Shown here: piece after piece, positions 24,246-32,779 of the stretch
Position numbering within the stretch: the first letter of the stretch is position 1
Layout: each line of letters starts with the position of its first letter
Assembly: GCF_023897065.1 (NCBI RefSeq)
Contig: NZ_JAMHIV010000006.1
Location: 186,001-250,000, forward strand
Length of the DNA: 64,000 nt
From: Crossiella sp. SN42
Lineage (GTDB): Bacteria > Actinomycetota > Actinomycetes > Mycobacteriales > Pseudonocardiaceae
Direction: 5' to 3'
Translations under genes and position numbers: made by a program
The notes under the pieces: model-generated
Told to the model about the DNA's origin: nothing
The model's database searches: none
The model's input: the letters and a program-made list of their open reading frames with translations, nothing else

Positions 24246-26078
24246 CTAGAAGTTCGACAGCACCTGGGCCAGCACCTTCTCCAGCGACCTTGGATCCTGC
24301 GAGTCGTAAGCCTTCGCCCGTGACGCCCGCGCGATCTGCTCCAGCACCCGCAAATCGCTGCTTTGCCCATACGCGATCGGGAAAACCCGCACCGACCGCT
24401 CCGGGCTGTGCTGCCGCAGGTCCGCCACCAGGCTCTCCAGGTTCTCGTCTTCTGGATACCGGTTAGCGCCGTCGCTCAGCAGCACCACCGCGTTGATCCG
24501 CTTTGGGTCCAGGTTCTGCCGCAACTCCTTCTGCACCTGGCGGATCGTCGCGTACAGCGCCGTGTCTCCTTGTGCGGTCAGCTTGTCCACCTGGGTCCGG
24601 TACCTCGGCAGCACCGCCGACACCGGGCCGGGTTCCACCAGCACCCGCCAGGGCGTGGACTCCGAGGCGCCCGGGGAGCTGAAGGTCCACAAGCCCAGTC
24701 TGTCGTCCGGGGCCAGGTTGTCCAGGGCCGCGCCGCTGGCCGCTGCCTTGGCTCCGTCCAGGCGGGTGGGGCCGCCGGGGATGGCGGGTTCGGCCATGGA
24801 GCCGGAGACGTCGATGACCATCAGGACGTTGGCGCGTTTGCGGTGTTCGCGCCAGGCTTCGGGGAGTTTGGCGAGCACCGGGCCGGATGGGGTGCGGATG
24901 AGTTTGAGCTCGCGGTCGGGCAGGATTCCTTTCTCCTTGCGGAGTTCCGGGCCTGCCTTGCCTTCGGTGTCGCGGAAGCCGATGGCGGTGAAGCGGTCCT
25001 GTTTGCCTGCCAGGAAAGCCTGGAAGTCCTTGGCGATCTCCTTGCGCACGGGGTCGGCGTCCGGCCAGTCGAGCACCAGGTACGGGTTGTCCGACATCAG
25101 GGTGCCGTCGTTGGGGTAGACCGCGACCAGGGGGACCTTGGGCGGGGTTGGCTTGCCCTCGGTGCGGCCCTCGGGCTGGCCCCGGTTGAAGTCGACGATG
25201 GACTTCTCCTCCACCGTCACCGCGCTGATGTAGTCCAGGCCGCTCTCGTTGCGCCCCCGGCCCGCCTCGTACAGGTTCTGCAGGAAGGTCAGCGTGGTCT
25301 CGCCGTAGTGCACGACGCTGTTCTCCACGCCCCGGACGTAGTTCACCGCCTTGGCATCGGCCAGGTCGGCCTCGGTCAGGTCGTCCGAGCGGCCGGTGCC
25401 GGCGAAGAAGGTGGCGACCGTGGCGTGCAGGCCCGAGGTGGACAGGTTCGGGTTGGTCTTGCCCAGGCGGAAGGCGCCCCACTCCGGGTGGCCGTACTTG
25501 GCCCAGCCCTCCGGGTTCTGCGCCAGCTCCAGCAGGGTGCGCCAGCCGATCGGCTGCTCCGGCCAGCCCAGCGCCTTGGCCATCGGCTCCGGCATGCCGA
25601 CCACCAGTGGGGTCTTGGCCAGGCTTACCGCGTCCCGGTCGGCGGTCAGGGAGACGCCGGTCGGCTTGTCCTGGCAGCGCAGGTGGCGTTGCTGGGCGAT
25701 CTTGAGCCAGGTGGTGGCCGCCGGGGTCCAGGCGTCCGGGCGGGCCTCACCCATCTGCTGGGCGTGCCAGCCGCAGGCCATCGCGTCCACCGAGCCGCCG
25801 CTGCCCAGCGCGGAGGACTTGACCGTCCTGGCCGCCGCGCACCTGTCCCGCACCGGCCGCCGGGCCGCGCCGTACTCCTTGGCCAGCTCGCTCATCAGGT
25901 CGCCCTTCTCCGGCGACACCACCACCAGGATCTCCACCCGCTCCCCGGCGCACTGCGCGGGCGCGGGCGGCTCGCCGGGGGTCAGGCCGGGCAGCAGCAC
26001 CGCCAGCAGCAGCACCGCGCCGAGCACGGCCAGCCCGATGAACGGCCACCGCAGCCTGCGCAGCCCGTCTCCCGCCAT
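24246..26078 (-). CDS. Membrane-anchored solute-binding protein fused to a vWA domain
   Basis: 610 residues from ATG 26078 (MAGDGLRRL), preceded by GAGGGGG; GTG 26108 is an alternative. One N-terminal helix (FIGLAVLGAVLLLAVLLPG), an extracellular SBP_bac_11-like domain (EILVVVSPEKGDLM, TSGLHATVATFFAGTG), then a von Willebrand A domain near residue 410 with a MIDAS DVSGSMAEP, a Thr in QGDTALY and LLSDGANRYPEDENLE. The vWA part implies metal-dependent protein binding at the surface. Such fusions are common in actinomycetes and of uncertain role. It follows the small membrane protein gene in a probable operon. Confidence 0.88.
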   Translation of the reverse strand: MAGDGLRRLRWPFIGLAVLGAVLLLAVLLPGLTPGEPPAPAQCAGERVEILVVVSPEKGDLMSELAKEYGAARRPVRDRCAAARTVKSSALGSGGSVDAMACGWHAQQMGEARPDAWTPAATTWLKIAQQRHLRCQDKPTGVSLTADRDAVSLAKTPLVVGMPEPMAKALGWPEQPIGWRTLLELAQNPEGWAKYGHPEWGAFRLGKTNPNLSTSGLHATVATFFAGTGRSDDLTEADLADAKAVNYVRGVENSVVHYGETTLTFLQNLYEAGRGRNESGLDYISAVTVEEKSIVDFNRGQPEGRTEGKPTPPKVPLVAVYPNDGTLMSDNPYLVLDWPDADPVRKEIAKDFQAFLAGKQDRFTAIGFRDTEGKAGPELRKEKGILPDRELKLIRTPSGPVLAKLPEAWREHRKRANVLMVIDVSGSMAEPAIPGGPTRLDGAKAAASGAALDNLAPDDRLGLWTFSSPGASESTPWRVLVEPGPVSAVLPRYRTQVDKLTAQGDTALYATIRQVQKELRQNLDPKRINAVVLLSDGANRYPEDENLESLVADLRQHSPERSVRVFPIAYGQSSDLRVLEQIARASRAKAYDSQDPRSLEKVLAQVLSNF

Positions 26079-26160
26079 GGGACCCCCTCGCGACAACTCA
26101 CCGGACACCTATCGTCGTCGCGCGGGCACGGTCAGTGGTTACGCCGAACCCACAAAAGGG

Positions 26161-26856
26161 TCACGGGCCTGCCGGTGGCTCCGGTGGCGGCGCGGGGGCC
26201 TGCGGCTGCGGGGCGGAGTCCAGCAGGCGCAGCGCGATCGCGGCGAGCAGCTGCTGCCGCTCGCGCTCGTCGGTGAGCTGGGCGGCCATCTCCACCGCGC
26301 GCATGGTGTTCACCGTCCGCACCACCTCGGCGTTCAACAGGTCGAACATCCGGGCCGCGCGCTCCCTGGTGGAGCGGGCCTCGCTCAGGTACAGGGCGGC
26401 GACCGCCTCGCAGACCACCCCGCTCACCGTGCCCAGCCACGCGGTGTCCCCGCCCTGGAACACCAGCAGCGCCACCGAGGCCAGGATCACCATGAACCCG
26501 AGCCCGGCCGCGGCCACCGCCAGCCGGAAGCTCAGCCAGCCCTCCGTGCGCGCGGTCTCGTGGTAGTCGGCGTAGAGCTGCAACTGCCGGGCGGTGAAGT
26601 CCGCCTCCGGCCGCCGCGGCCCGCCTTCGGGCTCCGGCTCGCCCGGCGGCGCGGGTTCCCCGCGCAGCCCGGCCGCCACGCCCTCGGCCAGCTCCCGCAC
26701 CGGTGAACCGCCCCGCTGCCGCGCGCGCAGCTGGTGCCGCAGCACCGACACGCTCGGCAGCAGCGCGCCGGCCACGCCGACCACGAAGAACACCAGCCCG
26801 GCCACCACGACCCAGTTGTCCACGGCCGGTGACCGTACGCGCACGCACCGCGACAA
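26161..26856 (-). CDS. Membrane protein resembling TRADD-associated two-helix proteins
   Basis: Up to 231 residues; GTG 26823 (before DNWVVVAG) may be the real start. One N-terminal helix and a charged linker come first. Next is a segment YADYHETARTEGWLSFRLAV and AAAGLGFMVILASVALLVF, a second helix, then EARSTRERAARMFDLLN, and finally a Pro/Ala-rich tail. The YH...FR...AAGLGF hairpin resembles the CyanoTRADDas_TM family linked to bacterial conflict systems; this is pattern recognition, not a search result. It is followed after 82 bp by the solute-binding/vWA gene. Confidence 0.6.
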   Translation of the reverse strand: MSRCVRVRSPAVDNWVVVAGLVFFVVGVAGALLPSVSVLRHQLRARQRGGSPVRELAEGVAAGLRGEPAPPGEPEPEGGPRRPEADFTARQLQLYADYHETARTEGWLSFRLAVAAAGLGFMVILASVALLVFQGGDTAWLGTVSGVVCEAVAALYLSEARSTRERAARMFDLLNAEVVRTVNTMRAVEMAAQLTDERERQQLLAAIALRLLDSAPQPQAPAPPPEPPAGP

Positions 26857-26933
26857 CCCCGGCGAACCGGACAGGTTGGGCCGAACAGGTGCGTTCCGGC
26901 CCCTGGCCGAACCAGTCCGGCTAACCTCGGCCC

Positions 26934-27650
26934 GTGACGCTGCTGGCCGGGGAGTTCGCCCCCTACGGCGCCTCGCACTGGGGTGCGATCGCGGTCTTCG
27001 CCGCCGGCGCTGCCGTGCTGATCCTGCTCGGCCGCGGGCTGGACACCGAGGAGTCCCGGCTCCGGTTCAGCCGGGCGCTGGCGCTGGTCCTGCTCGTCCT
27101 GCACCTGCCGATGCAGCTGTACGTGCTGCTGCCGGAGCAGTTCGGCCTCGGCCACTCGCTGCCGCTTCAGCTCTCCGACCTGGCCTGGATCGCCGCGGTG
27201 GTCGCGCTGTGGACGCACGCCCGCTGGGCGCTGGCGCTGACCTACTACTGGAACCTCACCCTGACCGTGCAGGCGCTGGCCACCCCGGCGCTGCGCGGCG
27301 CCGACTTCCCCGACTTCGGCTTCCTGATGTTCTTCAGCCAGCACATCCTGGAGGTGTGGGCCGCGGTCTTCCTGATCTGGGGCCTGCGGCTGCGCCCCGA
27401 CTGGTCGGGCTACCGGCTCACGCTGCTGGTGACGGCGGTGTGGGCGATAGTGATGTCCGTCGTGAACCCGCTCATCGGGGCGAACTACGGATTCCTCAGC
27501 GAGAAGCCGCCAGCAGGCTCGCTGCTGGACCTGATGGGCGGCTGGCCGTGGTACCTGTTCATCGGATACGCGCTGCTCAGCGGGGCTTGGGCACTGATGA
27601 CCTGGCCATGGGCCGTGATCACCGCAAGATCGTCCCGGCCGGTCGGCTGA
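26934..27650 (+). CDS. TIGR02206/YwaF family integral membrane protein
   Basis: 238 residues, about seven transmembrane helices. The family pattern is visible: FAPYGASHWGAIAVF, LPLQLSDLAWIAAVVAL, YYWNLTLTVQALATPAL, PDFGFLMFFSQHILEVWAAVFL, NPLIGANYGFLSEKPP and GPWPWY-like GGWPWYLFIG. The function of the family is unknown. GTG start, monocistronic. The following 167-bp gap holds a TATGCT-like -10 element at about 27730 for the next gene. Confidence 0.85.
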   Translation: MTLLAGEFAPYGASHWGAIAVFAAGAAVLILLGRGLDTEESRLRFSRALALVLLVLHLPMQLYVLLPEQFGLGHSLPLQLSDLAWIAAVVALWTHARWALALTYYWNLTLTVQALATPALRGADFPDFGFLMFFSQHILEVWAAVFLIWGLRLRPDWSGYRLTLLVTAVWAIVMSVVNPLIGANYGFLSEKPPAGSLLDLMGGWPWYLFIGYALLSGAWALMTWPWAVITARSSRPVG

Positions 27651-27817
27651 GGCATAAGCGCACCGTTTTACCACCCCGCCACGCGACATGATCGCGGGGT
27701 ATGTGTGCTTGCTCCGCTCTGCGCACCAGGTATGCTGCGGCCAGGACAAATACTGAGACGAGCGGGGCCCGTCGGCGCAGTCCGACCGCCCTGCCCCGGG
27801 TACGAGGGGGTCGAGCC

Positions 27818-27994
27818 ATGGGGCGCGGCCGAGCTAAGGCCAAGCAGGCGAAGGTCGCTCGCGAGATCAAGTACAGCTCGCCGACCACCGACCTCGAGGC
27901 CCTTCAGCGAGAGCTGTCCGGAACATCGAGCGGCGGCCGTCAGGTCGACGACCGATTCGACAACAGCGACGATCGTTACCAAGACAGGTACTGA
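27818..27994 (+). CDS. DUF3073 family protein
   Basis: A 58-residue highly charged protein from ATG 27818 (MGRGRAKAKQAKVAREIKYS), preceded by GAGGGGG. The N-terminal basic patch, SSPTTDLEALQREL and an Asp/Arg-rich tail are the DUF3073 signature found across actinobacteria. The function is unknown. A longer upstream reading exists but lacks coding character. Confidence 0.9.
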   Translation: MGRGRAKAKQAKVAREIKYSSPTTDLEALQRELSGTSSGGRQVDDRFDNSDDRYQDRY

Positions 27995-28054
27995 GACCGT
28001 CCAGCTCACCGGGCCCCGTGCTGGTGCCCGGCGTGTACCTAGTGATGCCCGAGT

Positions 28055-28087
28055 CCCGCCGATGACACCGCCTGTGTCATCGGCGGG
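28055..28087. terminator. Bidirectional terminator between DUF3073 and the ACP gene
   Basis: CCCGCCGATGACAC pairs perfectly with GTGTCATCGGCGGG across a 5-nt loop. The right arm contains the ACP stop codon. Confidence 0.85.
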
Positions 28088-28331
28088 TTCTCGTGCCGAC
28101 GAAGGCGGCCAGGCTGGCGATGGACTCCAGCGAGTCAAGGTTCATGTCCTCATCCGCCACATCCACGCCGAACCGGTCCCGGATCGCGCTGAGCAGCTTC
28201 AGCCCGGCCAGCGAGGTCAGGCCGATCTCCGGGGCGAACAGCGGGGTGTCCGCTGGCAGCGCGTCAACCGTCGCGCGGTCCAGCTCGACGGCCTCGGCCA
28301 GCAGGCCGCGGATCTCCGCCTCGACCGTCAT
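28077..28331 (-). CDS. Acyl carrier protein
   Basis: 84 residues. The phosphopantetheine site is LTSLAGLKLL (Ser in GLTS-L, a variant of the usual DSL), preceded by an acidic first helix and followed by DRFGVDVADEDMNLDSLESIASLAAFV. The start overlaps the FkbH-like gene by four bases, so it is the final gene of a four-gene operon. FkbH-type proteins typically load such free-standing carriers. No ketosynthase is adjacent. Confidence 0.9.
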   Translation of the reverse strand: MTVEAEIRGLLAEAVELDRATVDALPADTPLFAPEIGLTSLAGLKLLSAIRDRFGVDVADEDMNLDSLESIASLAAFVGTRTRR

Positions 28332-29398
28332 GGGTCCACCTTCTCCAGTTCGAGGTACTCGGGGTAGTCCGGCAACGGGCCCTGGTCCAGCCTGCGGCCC
28401 AGGATCGCCAGGCCCTCGGGCTGCGGACCGGTGACGCGCAGCCCGCACTGGCGGAACAGCACCCGGAGCTCGACGTTGGCCCCGGTCGGCCGCACCGGCA
28501 CGTGCAGCTCAAGTGCGCCCTCAGTCAGCGCGCGGTCCATCACCCAGCGCAGGAACGCGGGCGCGACACCCCGCCCCGCCACCCGGCAGGACAACGCGAG
28601 CAGCCGCACCCGCCACGCCACTGCCGCGCTCGACTCGGCTGCCGTGCCCTTCTCGATCACCGCGGCACCGATCAGCCCATAGCCGCCGAACCGGTCAGAA
28701 AGTTCCGCCACCGGCAAGAACCACCCATCCGGGTCAGTCAGCCGGGCCAGCACGTCCTGCACCGGCGGCACATCGCCGGTGGTGTTCATCCGATGTGTGC
28801 GCCGGGCCAGCTCCACCAGCCGCGGCACATCCGCCTCGGTGGCCGCGCGCAGCGTGAGCCGCATCCCGCACCAGCGCAGGAACTCCGCCCGCGACCCGGT
28901 GAACGCGGTCTCCGCGTCCTTGCGCCGGGCCTCCTCGCGGTAGCGCCGGACCCGGCCGCGCGCCTCCGGGGTCAGCGCAGAGGGGTCCAGCTCGGGGGAG
29001 TCCAGCAGCCCGGCGGCCTGCTCGGGGGCGAGCACCAGCACCTCGGGCAGCGCCGCGGCGACCTCGGCCCGCTCGAACGGGTTGTCATCAACGAAGGCCA
29101 GCGCGGCCAGCCCGATGCCCAGCTCGGCGCTGATCCGGCGCAGCGCCACGCTCTTGTCCTGCCAGTCCGCCTGCGGCGCGACGAACCGCTCGGCCAGCGG
29201 CTCGTCGGCCAGCAGCAGCGCCAGGATGGACGGGTCGGTGCGGCTGGCGATGCTGCTCAGCACCCCGCGCGCGGCCAGCTCGTCGATCAGCGCCAGCACC
29301 TCGGCGCGCGGCGCCAGCAGGGTCTCGGTGGTCTGCTCGACGGCGATCCCGTCCCACAGCGTGCCGTCGAGGTCCCACACCACGCACTTGACGCTCAT
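28328..29398 (-). CDS. FkbH-like HAD-superfamily protein with a GNAT-like C-terminus
   Basis: 356 residues. HAD motif I is VVWDLDGTLWDG (residues 7-18), motif II lies in GVLSSIASRTD, K in WQDKSVALRRI, motif III-IV in LAFVDDNPFERAEV. The C-terminal 150 residues form the acyltransferase-like region of FkbH proteins (TEADVPRLVELARRTHRMN). Members make or transfer glyceryl-type groups to acyl carrier proteins from 1,3-bisphosphoglycerate. The ACP follows directly, which supports such a loading role. Confidence 0.9.
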   Translation of the reverse strand: MSVKCVVWDLDGTLWDGIAVEQTTETLLAPRAEVLALIDELAARGVLSSIASRTDPSILALLLADEPLAERFVAPQADWQDKSVALRRISAELGIGLAALAFVDDNPFERAEVAAALPEVLVLAPEQAAGLLDSPELDPSALTPEARGRVRRYREEARRKDAETAFTGSRAEFLRWCGMRLTLRAATEADVPRLVELARRTHRMNTTGDVPPVQDVLARLTDPDGWFLPVAELSDRFGGYGLIGAAVIEKGTAAESSAAVAWRVRLLALSCRVAGRGVAPAFLRWVMDRALTEGALELHVPVRPTGANVELRVLFRQCGLRVTGPQPEGLAILGRRLDQGPLPDYPEYLELEKVDP

Positions 29399-29863
29399 CT
29401 ACCGCTTCCGCCGGTCGAGCTTCATGGTCAGGTGCGCGGCCTCGAACCCGAACTGCTTGTACAGCACCCGCATCGGCAGGTTGCCGGCGAAGACCTTGCC
29501 CACCACCTCGGTGACGCCGTGGGAGTCGACGTAGTCCAGCCCCGCCCGCAACAACTGCTCGCCGACCTGGGTGCGCTCCGGGATCTCGGCGACCGCCAGC
29601 GAGCGGAAGTTGGCGTAGCGCTGCCCGCTCATCGGGTTGGTGTTGACGGTGATCCACAGCCACCCGGCCGCGGGCTCCTCACCCCGGCAGGCCACGAACA
29701 TGCCCTCGGCGGACTTGGCCATCGCCTTGGCCATCCGGCGCTCCTGCACGTCCAGGTCGTCGATCGCGTCGTCCTGGAAGGAGATCCGGGCGATCTCCGC
29801 CTCGAACTCGGCCAGCCTGCGCAGGTCGGACTCGACCGCCGGCCGCACCTGGAAGTCGGTCAC
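29399..29863 (-). CDS. GNAT family N-acyltransferase
   Basis: 154 residues from GTG 29863, which overlaps the upstream gene by four bases and follows GGAGAGGA. GNAT features: an N-terminal strand VRPAVESDLRRLAEFE, FRSLAVAEIPERTQVGEQLLRAGLDYV (the acyl-CoA binding loop is degenerate, lacking the standard R/Q-x-x-G-x-G/A), and VLYKQFGFEAAHLTMKL. It could acylate an amine or take an acyl group from the neighbouring carrier protein. The gene ends one base before the FkbH-like start. Confidence 0.85.
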   Translation of the reverse strand: MTDFQVRPAVESDLRRLAEFEAEIARISFQDDAIDDLDVQERRMAKAMAKSAEGMFVACRGEEPAAGWLWITVNTNPMSGQRYANFRSLAVAEIPERTQVGEQLLRAGLDYVDSHGVTEVVGKVFAGNLPMRVLYKQFGFEAAHLTMKLDRRKR

Positions 29864-31032
29864 GATTCCTCTCCGATGAGCTGGAGCGGCCGGAACGGTC
29901 CCTTGCCGCAGTTCGGGCAGCCCGCGGCGCGCAGGTCGGCCACCGAGTTCCACTCCGCGCCCGCGCCGACCGGGAACTTCGCCCCGCAGTTGCCGCACTC
30001 GTACTCGCGCAGCCTGCTCCGCTTCTCCCTGGTGTACAGCGGCCCCTGGTACGCGCCCGGCACCGAGGAGGCGGTGGCCTCGGTGGTCAGCAGGTGCTGG
30101 AAGAAACCGGTGCCGCCGAGGATGCCGCTGCCCTGGTACTCGTTGAAGTTGCGGATCAGGCTGTGCGTCACCAGGTTCAGCCCGATGATCTCCTGCTGCA
30201 CCGCCAGCATCTCCTCCGGCCCCTTGGCCCCGAAGGAGAAGAAGACGCTCTGCGCCGGCCCCGGCTTGAGCCCCTCGACCGCCCTGGACAGGAACAGCCG
30301 CGCGCCCTCCGCGGTGTAGGGCGGGTCGGTCATGGCCGCGTCGAACTGGCCGACCAGTCGCGGCGGCAGCGGCTCGCGCAGGTCGTGCTTGGCGAGGTCG
30401 ACCCGGAAGTCCATGGTGGAGGCGGTGTCGGCGATGAAGTCGAGCACCTCGTCGGAGATGTCGGCCACCGCCAGCCTGGACACCAGCGGCACGCCCAGCG
30501 CCTGCTCGACCACGGCGATCGCGATGGACACCTGGTCGTCATCGCCCACCAGCAGCACCGAGGACCCCGGCAGCACCCCGGCCCTGATCAGCGCCAGCAC
30601 CCGGCGGACCTTGGTCTCCGCGGTGCAGTGCGACTGGTCCAGCGCCAGGTCCGCCCCCGGCCCCGCCGCGGAGATCCGCCGCAGCTGCTCGACGGCCTCC
30701 TGCAACGCCCGGGGGATCGGGATCTCCAGCCCGCCGCACCGGGAGCAGTCGGTGTCCAGGTCCAGCCCGAGCCCGAGGTGCGCGATCAGCTCCAGCCCGC
30801 TGTCGGTCAGCCGGGACGGCCGCTGCTCACCCAGCAACCCGTGCCTGCGCAGCTCGTTGCCCACCGCCGCCACGATCGGCACCGGCAACCCGGTGTGCCT
30901 GCTGACATCTCTGGTGGAGGCGGGTCCGATCTGCCGGAACGCGCGGACCACGGCCCGCACCCCCGCAGGTCCTTCCTGAAGCCGGACCGCCTCCGCGATC
31001 TCGGCCAGCACCTCGTTGCCCTGCGTGCTCAC
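29860..31032 (-). CDS. Bis-aminopropyl-spermidine-synthase-like aminopropyltransferase
   Basis: 390 residues from GTG 31032. Residues 1-75 form a winged helix-like domain (PASTRDVSRHTGLPVPIVAAVGNELRRHGLL). Then come C96-x2-C99, LDQSHCTAETKVRRVLALI, a Rossmann motif VLLVGDDDQVSIAIA and TDPPYT (235-240). This matches the branched-polyamine synthase (BpsA/DUF43) family, which adds aminopropyl groups from decarboxylated S-adenosylmethionine to spermidine. The C-terminus adds a zinc ribbon (C346-x2-C349, C372-x2-C375). First gene of the operon with GNAT, FkbH-like and ACP genes. Confidence 0.85.
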   Translation of the reverse strand: MSTQGNEVLAEIAEAVRLQEGPAGVRAVVRAFRQIGPASTRDVSRHTGLPVPIVAAVGNELRRHGLLGEQRPSRLTDSGLELIAHLGLGLDLDTDCSRCGGLEIPIPRALQEAVEQLRRISAAGPGADLALDQSHCTAETKVRRVLALIRAGVLPGSSVLLVGDDDQVSIAIAVVEQALGVPLVSRLAVADISDEVLDFIADTASTMDFRVDLAKHDLREPLPPRLVGQFDAAMTDPPYTAEGARLFLSRAVEGLKPGPAQSVFFSFGAKGPEEMLAVQQEIIGLNLVTHSLIRNFNEYQGSGILGGTGFFQHLLTTEATASSVPGAYQGPLYTREKRSRLREYECGNCGAKFPVGAGAEWNSVADLRAAGCPNCGKGPFRPLQLIGEES

Positions 31033-31118
31033 AATGGGTCGCCACCCGCGCTGATCTGCATGATTGGCCGAGTATAACGAAGATCTGCTGGCCAGGATCG
31101 AGCGTGACACAGCCCCGC

Positions 31119-32669
31119 TCAGCGGGGGTTGCGGCACAGTTCCAGGACCGAGGTCTCGGTCTTGGCGCAGGGGAGGTAGCTGGCCGCGCGGAGCTTTTCC
31201 CGGGCCGAGTCGGTGGCCAGGTGGCGGATGAGGTTGCCGAGGATGGAGGCCGGGGCCGGGGTGCCGTTGGTGTAGAGGTACTCGACGGTCCAGAACGGGT
31301 AGCTGCTGTCCTGGTTCGGGTCGATGTGCTCGTAGATCGGCTCCTTGCCGGCCAGGCGGACCCGGACCAGCTTCGGGTACCTGGCGCGGTCGGCGGCGGT
31401 CTGGGCCTCGGCGTAGCCGATGGCGCCGGAGACCGCGTTCACCCGGTCCAGCAGTTCGCTGGTGCGGGCGCGTTCGCAGCGGGTCCACGGCACGCCAGGG
31501 TTGCGGTCGTTGGTCTCGCAAAATTGCGAGGTCAGGCTGGGGGAGAGGCGGTCCTCCGGGAAGCCGAGCACGTACTTCTCGAAGGTGGTGCGGCTGCCGG
31601 AGGAGCCGGTGCGGCTGACGATCCGGATCGGCAGGTTCACCCCCGGCCGCACCTGGCTCCAGTTTGTGTACTCGCCGGCGTAGATCTTGCGCAGCTGTTC
31701 CAGGCTCAGGTCGGTGATGCCCTGTTTGGACACCTCCTCGTTGACCACCACGCTGAACACGATGGCCGCCAACGGTTTTGGCTTCAGCTCCGGCGCGACG
31801 TCCCCGGCGTGCCCGTCGGAGACGGTGGCCAGCGACTCGGTCGCCCCGGCCGCCTGGAGCTGTTGCAGGCCCTCCAGGCTGCTGTTCGGCTCGACCTTGA
31901 TCTCGGTGCCCGCGCAGCCTGCCAGGTGCGCCTTGGTGATCTCCTCGGCGATCGGCGCGAACGCGGTGGAGCCGACCAGTCGCAGCTGTCCCGCGCCGCC
32001 GCAGTTGTCCGGCGCGGACCTGGTCGAGACGATCAGCACCACCAGCACCACCGGGGTCAGCGCCCCGGCCAGCCAGCGCAGCACCCGCTGCCGGGTGATC
32101 CGCCGCTGCGCCGCCTCGTCCTGGATCAGCCCGCCGTAGAGCTGGCCCCGGCTCTGCCGCACGCCCTTGTCGGTGCCGGAGAGCAGCACCGCGAACTTGA
32201 ACCGCTCCCGCCGGTTGAGGTGCACCTTGGGCAGGGTCACCTCGTTGCCGGAGTGCTCCAGCTCGGTGTTGAACCGCTCCTTGATGTCATCGGAGGCCTC
32301 GGAGACCTTGACCGCCCGCACCTCGCGCGGCCCGAAGGTGAACCGCAGCCGGTTGACGTAGTCGGACTCGGCCACGTCGGTGCTGCCGGAGTTGCGGATG
32401 GCCAGGATCACCATGGACGGGTTGTCCACCTTGCGGCCGCGGAAGAAGTGCTCCAGCTCGCCGAACTCGCCCGGCAGACTCAGGTTCAGCCCGGAGTCGA
32501 ACACCACCCGCCAGGCCAGTCGGTTGCGTTCGAACAGGTACCGGTCCACCACCAGCCAGACCACCACCACGGCCAGCCCGGCGACCAGCACCCACAGCCC
32601 GGTCTCACTGGTGAGCGCACCCCCCAGCAGATCCAGCATCCCCAGCACCGTGCCGAAAAACCCACCCAT
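31119..32669 (-). CDS. Membrane-anchored PstS-like solute-binding protein
   Basis: 516 residues. An N-terminal helix (ETGLWVLVAGLAVVVVWLVV) is followed by a cytoplasmic domain of about 150 residues (unknown; SMVILAIRNSGSTDVAESDYV). A second helix near 210 (LAGALTPVVLVVLIVSTR) precedes an extracellular phosphate-binding-protein fold: LVGSTAFAPIAEEIT, LSLEQLRKIYAGEYTNWSQV, RTGSSGSRTTFEKYVLG and VSGAIGYAEAQTA. It is not a lipoprotein and no PstCAB genes are near. Signalling by ligand binding across the membrane is plausible. Confidence 0.85.
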   Translation of the reverse strand: MGGFFGTVLGMLDLLGGALTSETGLWVLVAGLAVVVVWLVVDRYLFERNRLAWRVVFDSGLNLSLPGEFGELEHFFRGRKVDNPSMVILAIRNSGSTDVAESDYVNRLRFTFGPREVRAVKVSEASDDIKERFNTELEHSGNEVTLPKVHLNRRERFKFAVLLSGTDKGVRQSRGQLYGGLIQDEAAQRRITRQRVLRWLAGALTPVVLVVLIVSTRSAPDNCGGAGQLRLVGSTAFAPIAEEITKAHLAGCAGTEIKVEPNSSLEGLQQLQAAGATESLATVSDGHAGDVAPELKPKPLAAIVFSVVVNEEVSKQGITDLSLEQLRKIYAGEYTNWSQVRPGVNLPIRIVSRTGSSGSRTTFEKYVLGFPEDRLSPSLTSQFCETNDRNPGVPWTRCERARTSELLDRVNAVSGAIGYAEAQTAADRARYPKLVRVRLAGKEPIYEHIDPNQDSSYPFWTVEYLYTNGTPAPASILGNLIRHLATDSAREKLRAASYLPCAKTETSVLELCRNPR

Positions 32670-32779
32670 ACCCGGACGTTGTCACTCGTTCGGGTGGCCC
32701 GGGCCCGGGGTTACGCAAGCGGGATGGCTTCGCTACCTGGATGGCCGGTTACTGAACGGGGGTGGAACTCCGGTGTGGA

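Noticed and set aside
28077-28331. This ACP as the carrier for the lanthipeptide acyl genes
   Set aside because: It is 13 kb away in a closed four-gene operon with its own FkbH-like partner and terminator; assigning it to the other locus would be speculation.
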